DNA from: Plotosus lineatus
Lineage: Eukaryota; Chordata; Actinopteri; Siluriformes; Plotosidae
NCBI GenBank assembly: GCA_024760905.1
Contig: CM045733.1
Coordinates: forward strand, 40,325,001 to 40,389,000
DNA: 64,000 nucleotides
Direction of reading: 5' to 3'
Shown: one piece after another, positions 36,424 through 46,071 of the stretch
Layout of the letters: each line of letters opens with the position of its first letter
Numbering within the stretch: the first letter of the stretch is position 1
Made by a program: the position numbers and the translations under genes
Notes under the pieces: generated by a model
Told to the model about the DNA's origin: nothing
The model's input: only the letters and a program-made list of their open reading frames with translations
The model's database searches: none

Positions 36424-36675
36424 TGGGTTTTTTGTAGCTACTCCAGCTTCCTCCCACTGTCCAAAGAAATGAATGTTTGGCACATTAGCTTTTTCAAAAT
36501 TACCCCTCGGTGTGAGTTCACTGTGAATAGTTGTTGGTGTGTTCTGTGTTCACAATGAGATGGTCTGCCAAACTGTTTAGAGTGTACTAGGCCTTGGCCA
36601 AGTGTTGGCTGAGATAGGCTCAAGTGCCCCATGACCCTAGTAGAATTAAGTGGTTCTGCAATCGCATGAAAGGCG
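36424..36675 (+). mobile_element. SINE family C fragment
   Basis: Starts in the body (ctactccagcttcctcccac then tgtccaaagaaatgaatg) and ends with the L2-like tail (gtgttggctgagataggctc, gaattaagtggttctgcaat). The tRNA head is missing. Confidence 0.65.
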
Positions 36676-37073
36676 AGAGTATATTGTTACTTAGATAGCA
36701 TTACAACTAGCACCTTTTCCACATCTTTTGTTTGTTTTACATGGTTTTGTGATGGTTATACATCACCAATTTATTAATATTATTTTATTATTACTGTTGC
36801 TATAAATATTTTTATGTGTTTATTATTTATATACAGTACCATTAAAAAGTTTGATGTCAATTTCCAAGGTTTTGACAAAAAAAGCGTTTTGTTTTTTTAA
36901 TAACAAAGATAAAATTCATGAGAAAGACATTTAGACACTGTTCAAGTTAAAATTAACTAGCGTTGGTGTTTTTTAATGAAATGTGGAATGCTGTGTACAG
37001 ATGGTAATTTCTAGCAACTATCATACTTGTGTCCCAGTGGTATATTGTGTCAGATAATCCAAGTTTGAGAGAT

Positions 37074-37155
37074 TTCCTTTTGACTTTTTCCCTTTATCAG
37101 GGGTCACCGCAGCGAATGATTCGCACGTTTGATTTGGCATAGGTTTTACATTAAA
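37074..37155 (-). mobile_element. SINE family A tail fragment
   Basis: tttccttttgactttttccc then caggggtcaccgcagcgaat, gattcgcacgtttgatttgg; only the DANA/RTE-type 3' tail remains. Confidence 0.55.
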
Positions 37156-37217
37156 ATCATGATTGATGGTAGCTTGAGAAACTCTGATTGGTCCTGACAG
37201 GTTTACTAAATACAGTA

Positions 37218-37969
37218 CAAGGATCCCTCACTTTCCACTGTTAATTGGGACCGAGATTCCCTGTGACCACCAAATTCCGCAAAGTAGGATCAACCCCACC
37301 CCACCCCCACCCACTGACTGACATATACGTACATGTATATGTGCATATAATATCAATAAATTCATATTCAATACTATAAATGCTTATAACAATTAAACGC
37401 TAACAAAAAATGCATAAGATTTAAATAAAATATAAATACACACACATACAAACGCGCACACATGCACACACACACACACACAGATGCGCACCTAGAAAAA
37501 ATGTAAGTAGTTTTAATGGGAGGTTTTGGGTTGTTTTTTGTTTGTTTGCATAATTGGCCTTGTTTTTGTGGAATTTTCCTTAACTTTTTCCCCTATTCTT
37601 CCTTAATTTCCTTATTTTTTTAATTTGATGAATGAGAAATTTCCTTTTGACTTTTTCCCTTTTTCAGGGGTCACCACAGTGAATGATTCGAAAGTTTGAT
37701 TCGGCATCGGTTTTCCCGTAGGATGCCTTTCCAGACACAACCCTTTAGCAAGGGACAGAAACACGCTGACGGCTTTACAGCCTACTCTTTACGAAAGTCA
37801 GCAATGATTCTTTTACATGGCTCACACGATAGACAGTGAGAGACATGGCCAGTCTTTGATAACCCAGTTGGCTGCACTGGGGATTTTAATTCGATGAATA
37901 TATTTTTTTTAAAAATGCGATGCACGAATTTGTGTATGAATTGAAGCGCGAAGTAGCGAGGGATCACTG
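37218..37969. mobile_element. Tigger-like MITE (CAGGGATCCCTC family) with SINE inside
   Basis: Left end CAAGGATCCCTCACTTTCC after TA (37216-37217); right end gaagcgcgaagtagcgaggg then atcactg. Without the 250-bp SINE and its duplicated target it is about 490 bp, the same as its sister copies. It lies inside the Tc1 element. Confidence 0.8.
37634..37883 (-). mobile_element. SINE family A, DANA/RTE-type tail, 16-bp TSD
   Basis: Inserted in the Tigger MITE. Flanks TTTTAATTTGATGAAT (37618-37633) and TTTTAATTCGATGAAT (37884-37899) are the target duplication with one mismatch. From the left: tail (ccttttgactttttcccttt, ggggtcaccacagtgaatga), then body (cagaaacacgctgacggctt, ccagttggctgcactgggg). 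5' truncated, without the tRNA head. Confidence 0.85.
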
Positions 37970-37984
37970 TTGTACATGAACAAT

Positions 37985-38645
37985 GCCCATCTTAATTTTA
38001 GCAACAAAGAGATTTCTGAAGTGGCAAAGAAAAAACATATCTGAAACTGATCGATAAAAAAGAACACATTGCACAAAAAGACATTGTACAGAGGAAAACT
38101 GGGAAAGAGTGCGAAGTTTGAAAAGTTTTGGTCACAAAGAACAACACTTATAAGGTGCAGAGAAAAAACGAAAAGATGCTTGAAGAGTGCTTGTCATCAT
38201 CTGTCAAACACGAGGAGAATGTGATGATTTGGGAGTGCATTGGTAATGGAAAAGTTGAAGAAGTTGTAAAATCTTGAACAGCAAAAGGCTATCACTCCAT
38301 TTCAAAATGCCATCCCAGTGGACGATGCTTATTTGGAGCTGCTTTCCTTCAACAACAGAACAAGGAACTCTCCAAACTCTATAAGAACTTCTTAGATCAC
38401 TAGAAGAAGCAATCAGCTGGTATTCTGTCAGTAACCGAGTAGCCAGCGCAGTCACCAGATCTCAACACTATTGAGATGTTGTGGAAGTAGTTTTACAGTG
38501 TGGCACTGAAGAAGTGCCCATTAAGCCAGTGTAACATGTGGGAGACATGGGGTAAAATTTCTTCATCTTACCTCAACAAACTGAGAGCATGAATGAAAAA
38601 GGTCTGCAAGGCTATAATAGCTGCAAATGGAGGATTTTAGACAAA
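37985..38645 (+). pseudogene. Tc1 transposase relic
   Basis: Recognisable pieces in shifting frames: KFEKFWSQRTTLIRCR, which corresponds to the DESKF-FGSKRR region; VMIWECIGNG; SGRCLFGAAFLQQQNKELSK then LYKNFL; and PAQSPDLNTIEMLWK. The last piece follows a TAG where Trp is expected. The Asp of the usual QQDND motif is not present. Many stops and frameshifts; long dead. Confidence 0.75.
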
Positions 38646-39188
38646 AGCAAAAGTTTGAAGAACAAAATTATTCATTCATTCATTTTCTGTAACCGCTTAA
38701 ACTTATTAGGGTTGTGGGGAGTTTGGCGCCCATCCCAGCCAACTCCAGGCGAGGGCAGAGCACACCCTGAACAGCTCGCCTGGCCATCACAGGGTAGAAA
38801 CACGCTGACGGCTATGCAGCTGCACTTGTCGAAAGTCAACAATGGTTCTTTTACTTGCCTCACACCATAGAGCAGGGGTCACCAACCTTTTTGAAACTGA
38901 AAGCTACTTCTTGGGCACCAATTAATGCGAAGGGCTACCGGGTCGATACACACTTGTGACCTAAACAAATTTGCTCAATTTACCTTTAATTATATGTTAT
39001 TATTAATAATTAATGATATTCATCTATGTCAGGGGTTGGGAACCTTTTTGACTAAAAGAGCCAAAAAAATAAATTAAAAATTAAATCCAATCCTCTGAGA
39101 GCCAAATATATTTTTTAATACAGATACCAACAATTTTAGAGTATAATACGACTCTGAATTTATTTTAAATTACATTGTCATAACGAAG

Positions 39189-39380
39189 TTATTTATTAAC
39201 AAGAAAAGTACTTCTTACTATTAATGCAACTTCTGGTGCTGCATGGTTTTGCTGATGGCTTTGTAGTCTGGTTGATACGTGCTGTAGTTCAGGCTTCCAT
39301 CTATTATGTGACAGCAGGTTGGTCTTGATGCTCTTCAGGTGTGAGAAGGACTGCTCGCGTGCGCATGTGGAGCCAAACAT
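39189..39380 (-). pseudogene. hAT transposase C-terminal fragment
   Basis: Frame starting MFGSTCAREQSFSHLKSIKT then NLLSHNRW-PELQHVSTRLQ. The FGST-CE-FS-MK-IK pattern is the C-terminal dimerisation region of hAT transposases. About 60 codons; the DDE and BED zinc-finger parts are absent. Confidence 0.7.
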
Positions 39381-40367
39381 TGTCTAGAACTCACAATAGG
39401 ACTCACACTGTAGTGTTAATGTGACAGGAAGCGCGTCCCAAAGCAATCAGCTGGTCTGCGGGTTGAAGTTTTTTCTGTCTGTCCAGTTGTGTTTTGCTTG
39501 CCAGCTCTGCTTGGCTTCTTCCACATGGGCTGATCAAAACGAGGGAACTTTACCTCTTTACCCAAAAACAACTCGTGCAGGCTCTTGCATATAATCCAAT
39601 AAAATTAGAGTTTCAAGGTGTCGGTCCCGCCCACACACTGGAGTACAGAAAGGATTGGCTCTCCGCTGCACGCCACAGCGAAAAGTGGCACTGAAAATAG
39701 ATGTATAGATTGAAATACGTGAGATTTATTTATGTTTTTGTTTTATTTGAGGGCTTTTTTCTGTATTTTTAATTTAACACCCCCATTTCACTGGAGCGCG
39801 GCAGACTCGCAGAAGCAAAACTGCAGTCATCCTCCTACGTGCCTCAGTCAGTCCGTCATCTTCCATGTCCTTCCGTACAATTATGAAGGTATTCCTCCTC
39901 TTCCGTCAGGCCAAAAATTTCCACGAACGTTCTTTTGAACATGTTCAAAAGCACGTTCACAGAAAAATTTTCCGAGAGTGTTCCCTTTGGTTCCGTGATC
40001 CTTCCTTTTATACCGTAAATGTTCCTTAACTTACCCGCGAGTCTTCCCTCCTCTTCCGTATGGTCAAAAGCAGTGAAGAGAACTGTTCTACACACCACAC
40101 ACCATCAGCACCATCATCACCATCAGCAGCAGCATCAGACCGAGCGCTTGCTTGCTTCTGTAAAATGGGCACTCCACTGCCATAGCACTGCCATAGCACT
40201 GCCATAGCAGGAGGCATCCTCATAAAGTTCTGAAAGGCTCTTGGATCTTCGTTACGCAGCTCATCTGGAATTCCGATCCCTCAAGGAATCAAATTAAAGT
40301 TGAGTTTGTCAAGCAGGGAATGCGCTTTGAATTCACGTCTTGTGGGCGTGGCACGCAGCACGCGCGC

Positions 40368-40370
<3 letters not shown>

Positions 40371-40427
<57 letters not shown>
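40371..40427. repeat. (GA)n microsatellite
   Basis: About 28 AG units within the nested element. Confidence 0.95.
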
Positions 40428-40430
<3 letters not shown>

Positions 40431-40466
40431 AATAACACTTTAGCTTTTATTTTAGTTTAGTCATAA

Positions 40467-41206
40467 AGCCCCAGCTTAGGTCTCCTCCCAATCCAGTCAT
40501 GCACCCAGATGTTCCGTACCACCCCCTCCTCCTCCTCCTTATTCTTCTTCTCTTATATGTTGGGCCTGTATCAGTTGGTTCTGTTGGTGTTGGAGCATGA
40601 AGATGAGGACATCACGGCATTGAGGGTTCATGTTCACCCCTTGACATCGAGACTGCAAGTGCCGAGGTCTCAGAAAATGACGGTATTTTATATGCCGTGA
40701 TACATAAGTGATACAGAAGTGATGAGGCAGTGATCAGTCGTATTTAGAACATGATCAAGACGTTGTTGAACGGGTTTAGGTAGTGCTATGTACGTGCTAT
40801 GTACATGGAAAAAATCCATTTGTCAGTGATAAGCAGCTATTTCTCGTGATACCAATGTGTAACACCTGCCCAATGGCCGTGCTCTGGCCGTGACAGACCA
40901 CTAAACTTTTGCGTCTTATCACGTCGCCCCAAGTTTTTATCACTGCCAGATTATTACGTGTGTTTCACGTCTTTAGCATGTCTTTACCACGTGGTTGTCC
41001 GCGGTCTAAAATTTTGAGCAGTTCAAAACTTTTTTCCACGTCCAGTGCCATTCAAATTTTTCCCCACGTCCTGCCACGTCTAAAAATCAACTGTAGCACG
41101 TCTTAAACTCGACATCAACATGAGCAACACCATCTGCTTCACGGGAAAACATTTTTGGACGGTTTTTGGCCGTGATTAAGCCGTAAAGCGCTGTGTGACC
41201 GGGGCT
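40467..41206. mobile_element. possible 740-bp TIR element with CACGTC repeats
   Basis: Ends AGCCCCAG and, inward from the right, AGCCCCGG, each next to TAA (40464-40466, 41207-41209). The right third holds about eight cacgtc motifs (40920-41105), and the left part repeats agtgat. The terminal match is short, so this is tentative. Confidence 0.4.
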
Positions 41207-41274
41207 TAAGCTAATGTATATTGCAGGGCATATGCACATGCATAGACTCACACGCTGCAGTGTTTGGTATGTGA

Positions 41275-41790
41275 TAGGAAGCGCGTTCCAAGTTTTGACA
41301 ATCAGCTGGTTGCCAGCTCTGCTTGGCTTCATGCAAGTCTTTCCAAATCTTCATTCAGTGATTGTAGCCTACTCCTCATCTTTTTTTTTCCCCTTTTCGC
41401 CATCTTCTTGGTTGAAAGGGCTCACTCTGCACAAAAAAGCTGATCAAAAACGATGGAAATTTAACTCTTGACCCAAAAACAACTCGGGCAGGCTGTTGCA
41501 TATCATCCAATAAAATTAGAATTTTCAATGTATTGGACCCTCCTGCACACTGCAGTACAGAAAGGATTGGCTCTCCGCTGCGTGCCACAGCGGCAAGTGG
41601 AGTGGAAATTAGATGTATGGATTAAAATGCGTGAGAATTATTTATCTGTTTTTGTTCTATTTGATGGCTTTTTCTGTATTTTTATTTAAATGACAGCAAA
41701 ATTATTATTAGTTATTCTGTTAAGAAAGGCCATCTGATTTATCTGAGAGCCAGATGTAGTCATCAAAAGAGCCACATCACTTTTAATCAC
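41275..41790. repeat. second partial copy of the inner hAT sequence
   Basis: Direct-orientation duplicate of 39424-39775: both contain ggaagcgcgt, ttgccagctctgcttggctt, acccaaaaacaactcg and acagaaaggattggctctcc. It extends into the hAT right arm (gagccagatgtagtcatcaa), which appears again at 43031-43060. So a fragment of the same hAT family lies inside the element that split the first copy. Confidence 0.75.
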
Positions 41791-41904
41791 TGTGGTTTGG
41801 ACTTGTGTGCATGGTGTTTAGTCTGGAAGGAATTATTGAGTTATATAGGAAATATATTGAGTTGCAAATAAAAGGAGCATAGAGACATTATTGATATTAA
41901 TGTC

Positions 41905-42178
41905 CGTCCCCCCCCCCCCCCCCCCCAGTGCAGCTAACTGGGTTATCAAAGGCGGGCCATGTCTCTCACTGTCTATGGTGAGAGGCATGTAAAAGAACCA
42001 TTGCTGACTTTCGTAAAGAGTAGCTGCAAAGTCGTCAGCGTGTTTCTGTCCCTTGCTAAAAAGGGTTGTGACAGGAAGGGCATCCGACGTAAAAACCTCT
42101 GCCAAAATCAAAACGTACGAATCAGATGATTCGCTGTGGCGACTCCCAGGAAAAGGGAAAAAGCCGAAAGGAAGACAG
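41905..42178 (+). mobile_element. SINE family A, DANA/RTE-type tail
   Basis: Plus-strand, 5' truncated at a 19-base C run (41908-41926). Body: gtgcagctaactgggttatc, catgtctctcactgtctatg. Tail: gacaggaagggcatccgacg, gattcgctgtggcgactccc, aaaaagccgaaaggaag. The tail end is nearly identical to the 3' end of the RTE LINE at 6200-6240. Confidence 0.82.
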
Positions 42179-42480
42179 ACAGTTAAATTTTACATTTATT
42201 GTGCATTATAAGCATATTGTAAAATATAAACATATAGTACTTTAATAAATATCTTGTAAATTACAAACATATAGTACATTCTCAAAATCTTGTAAATAAT
42301 AAACATATCTTGCTTTAACAAATATCTTGTAAGCGATAAAAATATAGTAACATCTTGTAAATTATAAATTTATTGCAAATTACAAACATATATTAAATTT
42401 AAAATTTATTTACATTATTTACATATTATTAAGTTATAAACATGAATGAGAAAATGAGCTTCCTTGGTCAATCCGCGTGT
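42179..42480. repeat. AT-rich degenerate tandem region
   Basis: Repeats variants of aaatatcttgtaaattataa and acatatagtac about every 40-50 bp (42230-42400). Part of the nested element at 39778-42971. Confidence 0.6.
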
Positions 42481-43304
42481 GTGTAGGTGAAATCAGGAGC
42501 AAATCCTTTGATCTTTGCCGATTTTTCCGCATTGAAACGTGGTTACATCGGCTATTCCTCAGTCATTACTCATTCATTCCGTGTTGAATGTGAACGTTCC
42601 ACCTGCATTCCGCCTGTTCCGCGATCATTCCATGTATCTTCCTTCTAAAAAGAAGTAGTGCCGTGGTCGTTCCTCGAGTGTTCCGTGCTTTCCGTGAACA
42701 TTCCTTGAATTATCCAAAGGTCTTCCTTTGCTGTCCGCACTGGTTCCGAAGATAATCCGAGCACTTTTATGCATGTGTTCCATCATTGTACCGCAGTCTT
42801 TCAGTGTCTTTTCCGCACATTCCGTGATCGTTCCGAAGATGTTCCGAAGGTGCAATTTTCTGTAGGTTTTTGACCCATTTCAGTGTAAAAATGCCAAAGC
42901 TCTTCCGTAGAGTGCGTTCTGCACCTTTCCGCCATGATCCTTGCATTCTGTGCTCCAGTGAAATGGGGGTATAAAGGACAGCGAAATTATGTATTAGTTA
43001 TTCTGTTTCGAAAGGTCACCTGATTTATCTGAGAGCCAGATGCAGTCATCAAAAGAGCCATGTCTAGCTCGCGAGTCATAGGTTCCCGACCCCTGTACAG
43101 GCTTGCGGGTGACTCATGTTGTCCTTGTGGGCGACCTGGTGCCCGCAGGCACCATGTTGATGACCCCTGCCATAGACAGTGAGAGACATGGGTGGCATTT
43201 GATAGCCCAGTTAGCTGCAACGAGCAGCCCATTGAGAATGGGGCTTGAACCCCATCCTTAGGATCAGTGATCCAGAACAAAATTATTTAAAGTAAAAATG
43301 AGCA

Positions 43305-43650
43305 TGGTGGGGCAGTGGTGGCCTAGTGGTACAGGCACTGGATCGCTGAGCCGAAGGTTGGGATTTAAGCACCACTTTCCACAAGGTTGTCACTGCCCAA
43401 CCCCCCCGTGAAGCTAACTGGGTTTTCAAAGGCCAGCCATGTCTCTCAGTGTCTATGATGTGAAGTTCATGTAAAAGAACCATTGCTGACTTTCAACAAG
43501 AGTAACTGCAAAGCTGTCAGCATGTTTCCGCCCTGCGATGGCCTGGTGAGCTGTCCAGGGTGTACTCTGCCCTCGCCTGGAGTCGGCTGGGATGGGCGCC
43601 AGCCTCTCCCCGACCCTAATTAGGATTAAGCGGTTACAGAAAATGATGAC

Positions 43651-43681
<31 letters not shown>
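43305..43681 (+). mobile_element. SINE family A, full length, L2-like tail, 7-bp TSD
   Basis: 377 bp, flanked by ATGAGCA (43298-43304 and 43682-43688). A box tggcctagtggtacagg matches the pol III consensus; the B box is degenerate (gttgggatttaagc). Body and L2-like tail follow (ctgtccagggtgtactctgc, taattaggattaagcggtta), ending in a (GAT)n run. This is the most complete family-A copy. Confidence 0.88.
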
Positions 43682-43685
<4 letters not shown>

Positions 43686-43800
43686 GCATTTTTAACTTTA
43701 TTGATGTCTTCACTATATTTCACATTCATGCAAATCATCTGATGTAATTTTATGTTTTCTTGGAAAATTTCCTGGCGGCCCTAAACTTTGAATGCAAGTG

Positions 43801-45727
43801 TGTGCAGACACACACACACACTCCTAAGTTTAATAACTTCAGTTTTTCCATAAGCTGTGTTGAAAGTGGGAACAGGATGCAAATGTAAACAGGAACCTAA
43901 AGATGAAGGCTTTAGCTATATTGATGAACTGAGGAATGGTTGACTTTTTCCCAGTAAATCAGCATAAATATTAAAAATAATATTTTCTCCTACAGTTTCT
44001 TGCTGTTGTCATAAACCCCATAGCTACAAGTCACACAAGGCTTTTCTCAGTTACATGCGAACACTAGTACAAACATCTTGCATGTGTTAGTTGATCAGAG
44101 TGCAAGTATCTGAGTCGTAAAGCAAGTTCACACACGTTCACATCACTCTTTCTATACCACATCACAATGGAGCTGCGCCATAAATATGCATTAGCTGCAG
44201 ATCTGCATACTGAGAGTACGTGAGTGTGTGTATGCGAGAGTAGGTGTGTGAGTAATTCAGTGAGCCGGAAAGGCTAGACGAATATGACAAGACAATATTA
44301 AAACGCTACGACCTTCAAGAAATTTCTGCAAATCAGCACAGGGTCACTGAAAAACACTGAAAATAAAAGACGTTCTGCCATGGCCTCTTTGTCCTCCCAT
44401 CCTGCTTGTACAGAGCTGATGAACAGCTTCTGCATAAACCTAATTATTCTTTCACACCTTGAGGTGGTGTTTCAATAATTTAAAGGTTCCTGTGAGTAGC
44501 GGCATTCAGACATCCAAGGATAAGAAGAAACCTCAGCGTGAAAATTTCCCTTGCATCTTCTATAATTAATCTGTTTCCAGAGTGCCATTCTCTTCTCTCT
44601 CACACTCAATTATAACAATTCTTTCTCCATCAGGCAGTGTGGATGATACTTACAACCCTGAACCCACACAAACAAATCCCAACATTATAGGATTATAAAT
44701 ATTAGACTGATACGTTATCATTTATATAATAATGACTTGCTCACAGGGACTCATTTACATTGGATGAGGTAATAAATGTTGATATGAAGATTTTTGTGAT
44801 AAGAGAGATGCTTATTTCATGATTATGGAAGGAGTCTCCAGGATCACTGGTAATTCTGATGATAATTTGAAATTTATGCGAATGTCTCATATAGACAGTT
44901 GATACAAGAGAAACATGGCTGGGATTACCATTGCCATCCCATTACCATTTCATTGGGTGTTGGGGGAGGTCTGTCGCAAAAAAATGGATGAAGGAAGTAA
45001 GTATTTGTCTGAGAGATATTAGCATTGGCAATGCATACAGTTTAAGTTGCCTTGTGAAATCTGGCATCGGTTTAAAGTCATGTTTTGTTTTGTTTTAGGT
45101 TTTTTTTTTTTTTTTTGTCAGTACTGTCAGTAGGTATGTACTAGTCCTGATTTTTTTAGACAGTATGGTGATAATGTTATGGATTTAAATAAAAGTTATT
45201 CCACCAGGCTATAAACCAAGTACCTGAGAAGCAAACCTAATTCTTGAATAGAAATACATAACCCCACCCCTTCTAAAATCTTAATAATACATCCCATAAT
45301 CTTCTGTAATGTGTAACTTTATTCATATTGGACACAAAAAAAAACAGTTTTGTTTTGTTTTGTTTTTAACTTTTTTTTACATTTTTATTTTACATAGAAC
45401 AAATCCTTAAACTCATCAGGGCAGAATGATCAGAGTTTTACCTTAAAGTCAGATTTATTTTTTAATTTAACATGGATTCCACTTCAAGGCCGAACCAGGC
45501 AAGCAAGCCCAATCTGACACTGTCACCGTTTCTACTGGCACTTCCTGGGCTTGATCACACCTAAACCTGGTCAAGCAAACTAGTGGAATGCAGGGCATTG
45601 GATATTTCTCTGAGCTTTTTTAGTTATTATTATTTTTAAAAATGAATATACTTTTTAATCTAAACAGCAGAAATTGTTTAATTGGCTAAAGGTAAACATT
45701 ATTGCATAATGTTAGAAAAGAAAAGTT
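43801..45727. other. no recognised feature
   Basis: 1.9 kb of quiet intron; small CA repeat at 43808-43821 and T runs near 45103 and 45366. No coding or transposon ends. Confidence 0.5.
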
Positions 45728-46066
45728 TGTTATGGTCTGTGCTGGCTGGCATTAACTCTTCTTTAATCATTGCAGGCACTGGCAAGGGGTGTGGCGGTTG
45801 CCGGTAGGCGAGTTCCAAGCAGAGCGCACCTGGTCCCTATCTGCAATCAGCAAGCAGCCAGCGCTTCCCTCCGATGTCAGAATATTGTTTTCCCCGTGAT
45901 TCTGCTCCCAGCTTTCTCCTTGACCCCTAGTTCTTGCTTTGTGCTCGATCGGTCGCCTTGACTTAGTATTCCTGTAATTTACTAGCCCCAGTGTTTAATA
46001 AATTGTTTGAACCTTCTTTTGGTCTCCTGCATCTCTGTGTCCTACGCACACACCCCAGGCTTAACA
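45728..46066 (+). mobile_element. solo LTR, 339 bp, 5-bp TSD
   Basis: Begins TGTTATGG and ends TTAACA, i.e. TGTTA/TAACA inverted ends, with AAGTT on both sides (45723-45727, 46067-46071). A polyadenylation signal AATAAA is at 45997-46002, followed by a short R/U5-like stretch. This is the structure left by recombination between the two LTRs of a retrotransposon, perhaps Gypsy-like. No internal coding region adjoins it. A 63-codon frame within it is not a gene. Confidence 0.8.
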
Positions 46067-46071
46067 AAGTT

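Larger units (their letters stand above)
39778..42971. mobile_element. TIR element with subterminal TTCCG arrays (CACTA-like?)
   Basis: 3194-bp insertion in the inner hAT. Inverted ends: CACCCCCATTTCACTGGAGC on the left and TACCCCCATTTCACTGGAGC inward from the right. TAA at 39775-39777 and 42972-42974 is a possible 3-bp duplication. Subterminal regions (39850-40080 and 42530-42930) are full of ttccgtg/ttccgaag motifs, more than ten on the right side. Three-base duplication, CAC start and dense subterminal repeats recall EnSpm/CACTA, but no transposase is seen and the superfamily is my inference. Confidence 0.6.
39030..43095 (-). mobile_element. inner hAT-type element with transposase remnant
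   Basis: Termini CAGGGGTTGGGAACCTTTTT and, inward from the right, CAGGGGTCGGGAACCTATGA. Inside the outer hAT. The 8-bp flanks (atctatgt and tacaggct) do not match, so the outer copy may have lost bases at the joint. The left 750 bp carry a hAT transposase C-terminus on the minus strand. The element is itself split by 39778-42971. Confidence 0.7.
38873..43169. mobile_element. outer hAT-type element, 8-bp TSD
   Basis: Terminal repeats CAGGGGTCACCAACCTTTTT and, inward from the right, CAGGGGTCATCAACATGGTG. The 8-bp flanks CCATAGAG (38865-38872) and CCATAGAC (43170-43177) reconstruct the uninterrupted SINE site. CAGGGG termini and 8-bp duplication fit hAT. Its own sequence is only about 155 bp on the left and 75 bp on the right; a second hAT fills the middle. 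No coding of its own. Confidence 0.82.
38673..43273 (-). mobile_element. SINE family A split by a 4.3-kb hAT insertion, 14-bp TSD
   Basis: The perfect direct repeat AGAACAAAATTATT (38659-38672 and 43274-43287) marks insertion into the Tc1 element. Left part 38673-38864: L2-like tail (attcattcattcattttctg, ccgcttaaacttattagggt, gcgagggcagagcacaccct) and body. Right part 43178-43273: the rest of the body and a shortened head (ggggcttgaaccccatcctt). The break lies in the cacaccatagacagtgagag block. Confidence 0.88.
36834..43800 (+). mobile_element. old Tc1 element swollen by nested insertions
   Basis: The left terminus is CAGTACCATTAAAAAGTTTG after TA (36832-36833). The right arm is at 43689-43800 (tttattgatgtcttcactat, then ggccctaaactttgaatgca), the reverse of a Tc1-type TIR, with a decayed last few bases. 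Between them Tc1 sequence resumes in order at 37970-38672, 43288-43304 and 43689-43800, interrupted by other elements. Without them the Tc1 would be about 1.6-1.8 kb, the normal size. It carries a decayed transposase on the plus strand. Confidence 0.75.

Noticed and set aside
45770..45961. 63-codon frame
   Set aside because: Lies inside the solo LTR, which accounts for the sequence.
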